In this document: piece by piece, positions 7,743-15,003 of the stretch
How positions within the stretch are numbered: position 1 is the stretch's first letter
Layout: the number at the start of each line of letters is the position of its first letter
Assembly: GCA_030843315.1 (NCBI GenBank)
Contig: JAUUPT010000013.1
Coordinates: 10,834-74,833 of the forward strand
From: Bacteroidaceae bacterium
GTDB lineage: Bacteria > Bacteroidota > Bacteroidia > Bacteroidales > Bacteroidaceae
Direction: 5' to 3'
Length of the DNA: 64,000 nt
Notes under the pieces: model-generated
Database searches by the model: none
What the model saw: the letters and a program-made list of their open reading frames with translations, nothing else
Told to the model about the DNA's origin: nothing
Program-made: the position numbers and the translations under genes

Positions 7743-8672
7743 TTATTCGGGTTTCTTGAACTTCTCTGCCACCATCCTGTACGTCGGAATATCTATTCCG
7801 TGTTCTTCGGCAGCTATAATCATATCGAAGAGTAGTCCTTGCACTTCGCTTTCGTGCCCTTTGGCTATGTCCTTCTGCATGGAAGCGGTGCTTTCGGGAG
7901 CGAGTTTGTCGATAACTTTGAGGTTGTATTCCACTACATCCTCGTTGAATTCAATGCCCAGCTTCTTGCCCAAGGCGGCGCTTTCGCGGGAGAGTCCGAT
8001 GAAGGTATCACGAACCTTGCCCGGCTTCTGCACTTCGCCCATAGGAACGTCGTAGTAAGCGCCGGTGACTGCCATGGCAGAGATGAACGACCATTTGATG
8101 AATGTATCGCGGTTGATGTCCGGCGATATCTCAGCCTTGATGCCGCTTTCGTGTAAGTCGCTCTGTATGGCTTCCAGCAGTCCGTCGGGGACGATGGTGC
8201 CTCTGTGTGCACCATACACCAGGCGGAAGATCTTTCCCATTTGGGTAATCTCTCCTTTGCCCGATACAAAGCCTACGATGTAGATGCAACCATCGAGTAC
8301 TGTGACACCGGGAACAAGGCGTTGGATGCGGGGGCCGGTGCCGTAAACATTCAGGATGGGAATGACTACCGTGCCTTTGTGTGCGGCACGCTTGATAAGC
8401 TCCGTAATGGAATCTACGGAATAGCCTTTGACGCAGACAAAGATAACGTCTGCCTTGCCTTGAAATTCTTCGGCGGTAGAGGCTTTTACCTTCAGAGTAT
8501 GTTCGCCTTTCAGGTCGGAATGCAGCAGCAATCCGCGTTCGCGCAGGGCGGAGAGATGTTCGCCGCGGGCAATGCAGGTTACATCTTTCCCGGCAAGTGA
8601 CAGGAAGGCGGCAATAGAGCCTCCTACACCGCCGGTGCCTGCTATGAGATATTTCAATGTACTGTTTGCCAT
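7743..8672 (-). CDS. panE: Ketopantoate reductase family protein (2-dehydropantoate 2-reductase)
   Basis: This is an NADPH-dependent reductase predicted to convert 2-dehydropantoate to pantoate in coenzyme A synthesis. The 309-aa protein opens with the Rossmann loop IAGTGGVGGSIAAFLS (about 10-25). It ends with the helical ApbA/PanE C-terminal domain, where the Lys of RDTFIKWSF is the expected catalytic residue. The length fits the family. It lies between lgt (22 nt downstream) and a secreted 270-aa protein gene (22 nt upstream), an operon-like layout. ApbA/PanE paralogues with other keto-acid substrates exist, so the pantothenate role is likely but not proven. Confidence 0.85.
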   Translation of the reverse strand: MANSTLKYLIAGTGGVGGSIAAFLSLAGKDVTCIARGEHLSALRERGLLLHSDLKGEHTLKVKASTAEEFQGKADVIFVCVKGYSVDSITELIKRAAHKGTVVIPILNVYGTGPRIQRLVPGVTVLDGCIYIVGFVSGKGEITQMGKIFRLVYGAHRGTIVPDGLLEAIQSDLHESGIKAEISPDINRDTFIKWSFISAMAVTGAYYDVPMGEVQKPGKVRDTFIGLSRESAALGKKLGIEFNEDVVEYNLKVIDKLAPESTASMQKDIAKGHESEVQGLLFDMIIAAEEHGIDIPTYRMVAEKFKKPE

Positions 8673-8694
8673 TTGTATAGTATGGTTTAGAGGG

Positions 8695-9507
8695 TTATTC
8701 TATGTATTCTTCTTTCTCCATATAGTAAAGTCCTTCACCGCGGTCACCATTTCCCAAATCTTCCAGTTCTACTTTGAAGATGCGGTAAGGGAAGCCTTTC
8801 TTCGGATGTTTGGGATAGTCTACCGTCAGCAGGTAGGCGTTGCCATATTCATCGGCTTCATAATACTCTTTTATCTCTTGTTTCATCAAGACAGGCACTT
8901 CTTCACCGTCTATCCAGACGGTGGCTTTCAGTTGCTCAGGGCGTGGTGCCCATTGGGATTCTTTGGCTTCTTTGCTCTGAGTCTGTTGCTCGATGTTGCC
9001 AAGGCTTTCGCCGTGTATTATGGAAGATGGTTTGGCTGTCTTCATCCATTCATAAGTACGCGTCAGGCTCATAGGGCGGACGTATATCTGATAGGTAGGC
9101 ATGGCTCCGGGAATGCGGAAAACACGCAGGCCGTAAACTTCCATACGGTTGTAGCGGATGTCGAGTGTAGTGTCGCGGTCGGCAATGAAGTCCCATGCCC
9201 AGAATTCCAGGCGGTGCTCACTTTCGGGCAGCCCGCTTTTCATGGCAAAATGGACATAAGAGGGGAAGTAGATAGAGGTTAGGCTTTGATATTTGCCTTT
9301 AGGTACGCGGGCAGTGTAGTATCCGTCTTTGTTGCTGAAAACTTCTACCACACAGTCGAATCGTGGGTTTTGCCAACAAACGCTGGCACTGTCTATGGGC
9401 TGGTTGTCAAAGTCTGTCACCCGTCCGCGGATGGTGACGGAATCTTGTTGCTGCGCATAAGAGGTAGCACAGCAGATGCAAGCGAGGAGAAAAAGGAGAT
9501 GTTTCAT
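8695..9507 (-). CDS. Secreted protein with carboxypeptidase-regulatory-like domain, function unknown
   Basis: The 270-aa product has a signal peptide (1-18, cut after SYAQ). A short beta-sandwich of the carboxypeptidase-regulatory type follows (about 22-85), seen in TIRGRVTDFDNQPIDSASVC and a KDGYYTARVPKGKYQ strand. The rest is beta-rich with several aromatic residues and no catalytic motif that I recognise. Such proteins are common in the Bacteroidota envelope. It sits between ychF and panE on the same strand. A perfect 11-bp hairpin (9521-9549) lies just upstream of its start. No function is assigned. Confidence 0.75.
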   Translation of the reverse strand: MKHLLFLLACICCATSYAQQQDSVTIRGRVTDFDNQPIDSASVCWQNPRFDCVVEVFSNKDGYYTARVPKGKYQSLTSIYFPSYVHFAMKSGLPESEHRLEFWAWDFIADRDTTLDIRYNRMEVYGLRVFRIPGAMPTYQIYVRPMSLTRTYEWMKTAKPSSIIHGESLGNIEQQTQSKEAKESQWAPRPEQLKATVWIDGEEVPVLMKQEIKEYYEADEYGNAYLLTVDYPKHPKKGFPYRIFKVELEDLGNGDRGEGLYYMEKEEYIE

Positions 9508-9520
9508 AGCGGTATGTTTT

Positions 9521-9549
9521 TAAATCGCCAGTTGTTAGCTGGCGATTTA
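9521..9549. other. Intercistronic hairpin between ychF and the 270-aa gene
   Basis: TAAATCGCCAG at 9521-9531 pairs perfectly with CTGGCGATTTA at 9539-9549 around a 7-nt loop. It lies 14 nt after the ychF stop and 14 nt before the next ATG. On the minus strand it is followed by A residues; the U-rich side is on the plus strand. It may be a processing or partial termination site. Confidence 0.5.
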
Positions 9550-9562
9550 ATTGTTTTCTTTG

Positions 9563-10666
9563 TTACACATTGAAGCGGAAGTGCATGATGTCTCCGTCCT
9601 GCACTACGTATTCCTTGCCTTCAACGCCGAGCTTGCCGGCTTCTTTCACTGCGGCTTCCGAGCCGTACTGAATGTAGTCGTTGTACTTGATGACCTCTGC
9701 GCGGATAAAGCCTTTCTCAAAGTCCGTATGGATGACACCGGCACATTGCGGGGCTTTCCAGCCTTTCTGATAGGTCCATGCCTTTACTTCCATTTCTCCG
9801 GCAGTGATGAAGGTTTCGAGGTTCAGCAGATTATAAGCTGATTTAATCAGACGGCTTACGCCGGATTCTTCCAGCCCTACTTCTTGCAGGAACATCTGGC
9901 GGTCTTCGTAAGTCTCCAGCTCGGCAATGTCAGCTTCGGTCTTGGCGGCTACTACCAATATTTCGGCATTCTCGTCTTTTACAGCTTCGCGTACCATGTC
10001 TACGTACTTATTGCCGCTGACGGCACTCGCTTCATCTACGTTGCAGACGTACATCACCGGCTTGGAAGTCAACAGGAAAAGGTCTTTGGCAGCCTTCTGC
10101 TCGTCTTTGGTCTCGAACTGTACGGTGCGGGCCGATTTGCCTTGTTCGAGGGCTTCTTTATATTGTATCAATACATCGTAAGCCAGCTTTGCCTGCTTGT
10201 CGCCGCCCGTCTGAGCCTGCTTCTGTACTTTCTGGATGCGGCTTTCTATGGTTTCGAGGTCTTTCAATTGAAGCTCGTAGTCGATAATCTCCTTGTCGCG
10301 CACGGGGTTGATGCTTCCGTCTACATGCGTCACGTTGTCGTCGTCGAAGCAGCGCAGTACGTGGATGATGGCATCCGTCTCGCGGATGTTGGCGAGGAAT
10401 TTGTTACCCAGACCTTCGCCTTTGCTGGCACCTTTCACCAGTCCGGCAATGTCCACAATTTCTACAGTTGTCGGGACGATGCGTCCCGGATGTACCAGTT
10501 CGGCCAGTTTTGTCAGTCGTTCATCGGGTACGGTGATGACACCTACGTTCGGTTCTATTGTACAAAAAGGGAAGTTTGCCGCCTGTGCCTTTGCATTGGA
10601 CAAACAATTAAAAAGCGTCGATTTGCCAACGTTCGGCAGTCCGACAATACCACATTGTAAAGCCAT
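9563..10666 (-). CDS. ychF: Redox-regulated ATPase YchF (Obg-family)
   Basis: This is a universally conserved P-loop ATPase of the Obg class that binds ribosomes and takes part in translation and stress control. The 367-aa protein shows the Walker A loop GLPNVGKST (8-16), a switch region DIAGLVKGASKGEGLGNKFL (about 73-92) and a coiled-coil insertion (about 130-200). The C-terminal TGS domain (about 280-365) includes the GFIRAEVIKYNDYI segment. Length and order match the family. A -7 element lies about 80 bp upstream. Confidence 0.96.
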   Translation of the reverse strand: MALQCGIVGLPNVGKSTLFNCLSNAKAQAANFPFCTIEPNVGVITVPDERLTKLAELVHPGRIVPTTVEIVDIAGLVKGASKGEGLGNKFLANIRETDAIIHVLRCFDDDNVTHVDGSINPVRDKEIIDYELQLKDLETIESRIQKVQKQAQTGGDKQAKLAYDVLIQYKEALEQGKSARTVQFETKDEQKAAKDLFLLTSKPVMYVCNVDEASAVSGNKYVDMVREAVKDENAEILVVAAKTEADIAELETYEDRQMFLQEVGLEESGVSRLIKSAYNLLNLETFITAGEMEVKAWTYQKGWKAPQCAGVIHTDFEKGFIRAEVIKYNDYIQYGSEAAVKEAGKLGVEGKEYVVQDGDIMHFRFNV

Positions 10667-10742
10667 TATCTATTTCGTTATTTAGAGTTATCTTTTTGCC
10701 TTATACGGTTAAAATCTTTCTTTTATACCGCTATTCTGCTTG

Positions 10743-10750
10743 CAAAGATA
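10743..10750 (-). promoter_or_regulatory. -7 element for ychF
   Basis: CAAAGATA reads TATCTTTG on the minus strand, a full match to TAnnTTTG. It would give a leader of about 70 nt before the ychF ATG at 10666. No clear -33 element is seen. Confidence 0.5.
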
Positions 10751-10832
10751 GGTATTCTTCCGTTTATTGCCTTAAAAGATGGCTTTTTTCTCGTTCAGGT
10801 ATCTGATTTGTAACTATATCCGGTAAGTAAGA

Positions 10833-10863
10833 TTGTACTTTTCGTGACTTCTACCTATCTTTG
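10833..10863 (+). promoter_or_regulatory. Promoter of the MBL-fold hydrolase gene
   Basis: TTG at 10833-10835 and TATCTTTG at 10856-10863 are separated by 20 bp, which fits the Bacteroides -33/-7 layout. The final G of the -7 box is also the first base of a possible GTG start. Translation must therefore begin further downstream, at the ATG at 10884 or 10890. Confidence 0.6.
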
Positions 10864-10883
10864 TGCGTGCAAAAAAGAAAGAA

Positions 10884-11705
10884 ATGATAATGAAAACTGC
10901 TGAGATGGAACTAGTGATGCTTGGTACAGGAAATGCCGGTGTCACGAAATGTTATAATACTTGTTTTGTTGTCAAAACAAGGGAAACAGTATTGCTGGTT
11001 GATGCCGGCGGTGGCAATGGTATCTTGAATCAGTTGGAGAAGGCTGATATCGCTATTGGCGATATACATGAAATGTTTGTTACCCATGCCCATACCGACC
11101 ACATCTTGGGTGCTATCTGGATGATTCGCATGGTGGCTCAGAAGATTCTTAAAGGGCAATACACGGGTGGTTTCCGTATTTATGGGCACGATAAAGTATT
11201 ACAGGTGCTGGACTGGATATGCCGTATGACGCTTCCTGCTAAGATTGTATCTGTGTTGAATAAGGATATAGAGTTCTGTGAGGTGAGGGATGGAGACAAA
11301 CTTCAGATTGGAGATTTGTACTTGCAGTGTTTTGATATTGCATCGACCAAAGAAAAGCAATATGGCTTTCGTGCCCTGCTGCCGAATGGGCGGGTATTGG
11401 TCTGCCTTGGAGACGAGCCTTATAATGAGCGGAATCGCTCTTATGTAGAAGGAGCGGACTGGCTGTTGTCCGAAGCTTTTTGTCTGTATAAAGACCGCGA
11501 TATCTTCAAGCCCTATGAGAAGCACCACAGCACGGCATTGGATGCCGGCCGGCTGGCACAAGAATTGAATGTGAAGAACCTATTACTGTATCACACCGAA
11601 GACCGTACACTGGATACCCGCAAAAAACAATATACGGAGGAGGCTACCCGGGAGTTTTCGGGAACTGTATATGTTCCTGATGATTTGGATAGGATAATCC
11701 TTTAG
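10884..11705 (+). CDS. MBL-fold metallo-hydrolase (RNase Z-like)
   Basis: The 273-aa cytosolic protein has the metal-binding motif THAHTDHILG (HxHxDH) and further His/Asp ligands in the later LGDEP and KHHST segments. This is the general architecture of the RNase Z/phosphodiesterase branch of the metallo-beta-lactamase fold. The start chosen is ATG 10884, because an upstream GTG at 10863 overlaps the promoter. Whether it matures tRNA 3' ends or acts on another phosphodiester is unknown; the exosite arm of true RNase Z was not recognised. It is a single gene with its own promoter. Its stop codon overlaps that of the convergent HD-domain gene. Confidence 0.8.
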   Translation: MIMKTAEMELVMLGTGNAGVTKCYNTCFVVKTRETVLLVDAGGGNGILNQLEKADIAIGDIHEMFVTHAHTDHILGAIWMIRMVAQKILKGQYTGGFRIYGHDKVLQVLDWICRMTLPAKIVSVLNKDIEFCEVRDGDKLQIGDLYLQCFDIASTKEKQYGFRALLPNGRVLVCLGDEPYNERNRSYVEGADWLLSEAFCLYKDRDIFKPYEKHHSTALDAGRLAQELNVKNLLLYHTEDRTLDTRKKQYTEEATREFSGTVYVPDDLDRIIL

Positions 11706-12346
11706 ACGATGATGCCGGATGCGGCTGTTTCTTCTTTGAATAGCCGGCGAAAGACTTCTTTTAGTTGAGATTCGTCAGCAATGATAGCTTGCAGTTGTTT
11801 CAGTCGTTCTGCATTTTTGCCATTAGGAAACCAAAGTTTCAGGTAACCGCCGGGGGCGTATTTCTCCATTAAATGCTTATGGAAGCGTTGATAGTGCCAT
11901 TCTTCGTCGGCGGTGGGATTTTGCTTTAAACCATATTGCACGGTGCGGCGCAGGGTGATATCCGGGTCGATAATACGGTCGGCTTCGGCAACAATACGTC
12001 CGTAGATGCTGCGGGGCTCATGGTCGGTGGAGGCACGATGGTCTTCTACGGCCTCTCTCATGGTCTGTATCTCTTCTTCCGAAAACCACTGGCGCAGGGT
12101 GGTATCCGCTGTCAATATCTCACCGGAAACAAGGTGATGGGTAGCACGGTCGCGGCACAATCCTGTGTCATGGTAGGCAGCGATAGTGTAGGCCATACGG
12201 TCGTCAACTTCGGGATGCCGGCGGGCGAGGGCAAGGCTTTCTGAAATGACGGTCTGCACATGCGAGAGGTTGTGCGCCTTGTCGAAGTCCTGGTATCGGG
12301 GAATGATTTCTGTTTCTATGTAATGAAGGAGTGTGTTGGGTATCAT
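11702..12346 (-). CDS. HD-domain phosphohydrolase
   Basis: The 214-aa protein has an HD domain: an early His in AHNLSHVQTV, AAYHDTG with the His-Asp pair, then a helix carrying VEDHRAS and a final Asp in VAEADRIIDP. These are the expected metal ligands of HD-superfamily phosphohydrolases. The class acts on nucleotides or other phosphate esters; the substrate here is not evident. The C-terminal part (about 140-214) is helical. Its TAA stop (11702-11704, minus) overlaps the TAG stop of the convergent MBL gene (11703-11705). No signal peptide is seen, so it is cytosolic. Confidence 0.8.
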   Translation of the reverse strand: MIPNTLLHYIETEIIPRYQDFDKAHNLSHVQTVISESLALARRHPEVDDRMAYTIAAYHDTGLCRDRATHHLVSGEILTADTTLRQWFSEEEIQTMREAVEDHRASTDHEPRSIYGRIVAEADRIIDPDITLRRTVQYGLKQNPTADEEWHYQRFHKHLMEKYAPGGYLKLWFPNGKNAERLKQLQAIIADESQLKEVFRRLFKEETAASGIIV

Positions 12347-12399
12347 GCTTCGTTATCTCGTTTATATTATCTATTATATTGAACTTCTACCATGCTAAA

Positions 12400-14145
12400 T
12401 TAATAGTTACTTTCTGAATACGTACTATCTTGCTTGTCCTGGTTCAGAGGCAAAATGGAGGGTACGGGTAGGGGAATATTAACAGGAATAGAACCTTTGA
12501 TGTTGCCTTCATTGACAATCGTGGTGAACCAGGCGATGGGTTTTTCGCACTCCACGCGGTAACCTTTGTCGGCTATATAGAGATTACAACTCACAGGCTT
12601 TCCGGTGGCATCGTAAACGTTAAAGTTGTAGTCGGCCAAGATTTCGCCGTACTCTCCGAATTCTTTCGGTGAGAGTCCAAAGTAGATTGAGTTCTTCTGA
12701 TAGCGTACATTCTCGGGCAAAGAGCCGATGTCGTAGCGGGTTACTTTGAAATTGGGGTAGGTATAATCTACGGTACCCGTTAGTCTGCAACCTTCTTCGA
12801 CAGGGATTGGAATGTCGGCAACGGGCATGGAGTGAGGGTAGGCGTTGACGTTGAAGAAACGTTTTTCGTCGAGTGTCATACGGTAGGGCATTTTTGGGGT
12901 GGAGATTTCTGTTTTTTCACCGTTGGGGTACACAATTGCCTGATGGCTGAACGACAGCTTGGCGGTATAGTGCTGAATGTTGAAACTGGCAGGCAGGAAG
13001 GCAACGATCCGCATCGTTTCTGCCTGGGGAAAATAACTGTAGGGAACTACTTTCAATTTCTGTATCAAAGAGTTATGGGTTTCGTTTTGTACTGGTGCGT
13101 CGATGTTGCGTGCATCGATATCATGCTGGATAGAGTATGGTGGGGTGGTGGCGAAGGTCTGTTGTTGCAGATTAATGTCGAGGTGGTGCATGGAGTTGGA
13201 TAATACTGTGAGATCCAGTCGGGCAATGCGGCCGGTGGCTTGCAGACGCACTACGTAAAGCGGATGTTGCAAGGTGTCATTGGGAGCAGTTGCGGTGTTT
13301 AGGGGGTGCTCCTTCCATTGGGCAAGCATTTCTTCCCATGGGCCTTCGGGATCTTCATCATTCCATAACCACAGGGCATGGCGGAAGTCATCCACGAGGG
13401 TTTCAAACCCCAGAACTTCTCCTTTGCTGCCGTTGGCGACGCCTTTGATGCGGGCAGTGGTGTGGTATAGCGTCTTTTGCGTGTCGGGATCCCGCACTTC
13501 TTTCTTATAGTTGGGATAATAGATGTCAAATTCCGGTTGATATTTCAGTTCGGGGGAGTCAGATGCTTTTTCTTCTTCCCAAACCATGTCGTAGTAAACG
13601 GCTACGTAGCGGCTCATTTGAGTATAGGCATAATTCCGTTTGCGGCTCTTATCTTCAAACAGCAGGTAGGCTACATCATCTTCCATATTCATCAGAGTTG
13701 CTTCCAACTGGTCGAAACGGCGGGGGACGCCAATGTCGGCAGCACTGAAAAGAAGGTGTGCAGAGCTGTCGGGTACGGCTACTTTCGCCCGGGCGTTGTA
13801 TCGCTTTTGGTCTATCATATCTATGTCTATAGAGTGGGGCAGCAATAGTTGCGTGTCGTATTTGGGACGAAAGCGTAGGTTGTCGTAAAAGATACTGTTA
13901 CGCAGAATTCCAGCAATTTGGGTCGAGTCGGTCACTACCGGAAAATCTTTGTAGTACGACCGCATATCCATGTCCTCAAAGGGGAATGGGTAGTAAAATA
14001 CGTCGTCTTGCTGGAGTTTTTCTTGTTTTAAGAAGTCTATGAAGAGTTGGTAGCGGTCATCGCTTACGGTAGTCTGCGCGACACAGTGAAATGTGCTTAG
14101 AAAGCTTATTAATAGAATGATACAAATAGTTTTAAGTCGGGTCAT
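12400..14145 (-). CDS. Secreted protein of unknown function, 581 aa
   Basis: I do not recognise this family. A signal peptide (1-23, cut after HCVAQ) is followed by a helical N-terminal segment rich in Asp and aromatic residues (about 30-110). A long beta-rich body with many Tyr, Asp and Pro residues follows. Repeated short strands such as ARIKGVANGSKGEVLGF and a late segment (about 400-560) look like tandem beta-sandwich modules. The C-terminus is low in structure (PSILPLNQDKQDSTYSE). There is no lipobox and no membrane segment after the signal. It stands alone on the minus strand between the HD gene (53 nt downstream) and the DUF3836 gene, which has its own terminator. An extracytoplasmic location is the only firm inference. 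Confidence 0.7.
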   Translation of the reverse strand: MTRLKTICIILLISFLSTFHCVAQTTVSDDRYQLFIDFLKQEKLQQDDVFYYPFPFEDMDMRSYYKDFPVVTDSTQIAGILRNSIFYDNLRFRPKYDTQLLLPHSIDIDMIDQKRYNARAKVAVPDSSAHLLFSAADIGVPRRFDQLEATLMNMEDDVAYLLFEDKSRKRNYAYTQMSRYVAVYYDMVWEEEKASDSPELKYQPEFDIYYPNYKKEVRDPDTQKTLYHTTARIKGVANGSKGEVLGFETLVDDFRHALWLWNDEDPEGPWEEMLAQWKEHPLNTATAPNDTLQHPLYVVRLQATGRIARLDLTVLSNSMHHLDINLQQQTFATTPPYSIQHDIDARNIDAPVQNETHNSLIQKLKVVPYSYFPQAETMRIVAFLPASFNIQHYTAKLSFSHQAIVYPNGEKTEISTPKMPYRMTLDEKRFFNVNAYPHSMPVADIPIPVEEGCRLTGTVDYTYPNFKVTRYDIGSLPENVRYQKNSIYFGLSPKEFGEYGEILADYNFNVYDATGKPVSCNLYIADKGYRVECEKPIAWFTTIVNEGNIKGSIPVNIPLPVPSILPLNQDKQDSTYSESNY

Positions 14146-14240
14146 GTTTCTTTTATGTGAGTAAATAGAACTTTGAAGATATCTTTCAATCAGGGGCGTA
14201 TCTCATGCGTCTCTCTTTTCGAAGCACAAATATAGAAAAA

Positions 14241-14267
14241 AGCCGAAATGTATCACACATTCCGGCT
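14241..14267 (-). terminator. Terminator of the DUF3836 gene
   Basis: AGCCGAAATGT at 14241-14251 pairs with 14257-14267. The single mismatch becomes a G-U pair in the minus-strand RNA, and a run of six U residues follows on that strand (A-run at 14236-14241). The direction is thus the minus strand. Confidence 0.75.
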
Positions 14268-14331
14268 ATTTTATAAAAAGGTTCTTGGTTATTGTTAGGA
14301 GTGAAATAGCTATTAAGAGAGAATGAAACAA

Positions 14332-14724
14332 TTACATATTAGGGTTGTCCATGGTAACCGTCATTTCGGGAACCAGTACATATTCACCCTTTTTATTGTT
14401 CCATTTATAATAAGTAGTAGTTACACTCTTGCCTTGGTAAGCATAGCGGATGCACATATCGTTGCTCCAACTATTCTTGGTGCTGTTCCATTTCAGAGCT
14501 TCACTTTCAGTCATACGATTTTGGTCGTCGTACTTATAATTGTACTTCATATAGTTGGCAAGTGTGCTGCCATCCATCTTGTATACAGTTTCGGCAACTT
14601 TCAATCCGTTTACTTCTTCCGAATTGTAAATGAGGTTGCTCTTGTTGTCTGCTGATACATTTAATCCACACACTAAGAAAAGTGCTGAGATAATCGCTGT
14701 TTTTAAAGATACTTTTGCTTTCAT
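14332..14724 (-). CDS. DUF3836-type small secreted protein
   Basis: The 130-aa product has a signal peptide (about 1-25, cut after VSA) and a small beta-rich domain with repeated Tyr/Trp strands (MKYNYKYDDQNRMTESEALK, RYAYQGKSVTTTYYKW). Secreted Bacteroides proteins of this size and pattern are grouped as DUF3836. I make this link from memory of the pattern and not from a search. Function is unknown. The gene stands alone with its own -7 element, terminator and a striking set of upstream repeats (14761-14847), so it is probably tightly regulated. Confidence 0.7.
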   Translation of the reverse strand: MKAKVSLKTAIISALFLVCGLNVSADNKSNLIYNSEEVNGLKVAETVYKMDGSTLANYMKYNYKYDDQNRMTESEALKWNSTKNSWSNDMCIRYAYQGKSVTTTYYKWNNKKGEYVLVPEMTVTMDNPNM

Positions 14725-14760
14725 GGTTATATGCCTTTAATTGATTTAACTTACTATTTA

Positions 14761-14847
14761 TTATCAATATGTCATTGATTTCGCTGCAAAGGTACGGATT
14801 ATATTGACATATATATTAAAATCAGATTAAATTTTATCAATATGTCA
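14761..14847 (-). promoter_or_regulatory. Promoter and candidate operators of the DUF3836 gene
   Basis: The -7 element TACCTTTG is on the minus strand at 14787-14794. An identical 14-bp box, TTATCAATATGTCA, stands at 14761-14774 (just past the expected start of transcription) and at 14834-14847 (about 60 bp upstream). The copies are exactly 73 bp apart, close to seven helical turns. A third core, ATATGTCA, lies inverted at 14805-14812 between the -7 and -33 positions. This suggests a cooperative repressor or DNA looping. Confidence 0.5.
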
Positions 14848-14897
14848 GTATGTGGCGCTTTAGTATGCTTTCCTTTTGGCAAGATAGATGAATAAAA

Positions 14898-14926
14898 AAT
14901 ATCCGGTAGGAAGACTACCGGATATT
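14898..14926 (-). terminator. Terminator downstream of polA
   Basis: A perfect 12-bp stem (AATATCCGGTAG at 14898-14909 with 14915-14926) has a 5-nt loop and is followed on the minus strand by a U-run (A-run 14894-14899). It lies about 80 nt after the polA stop. Confidence 0.8.
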
Positions 14927-15003
14927 CTAATGAGCAAACTGTATTTTGAAAGGAATAGTTCTGTTGCTTTCTGATTGTAAGTTAAATAACGTTATAAGCC
15001 GAT

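Noticed and set aside
10863..10883. GTG start for the MBL-fold hydrolase
   Set aside because: The GTG overlaps the last base of the -7 element, so it would not be transcribed.
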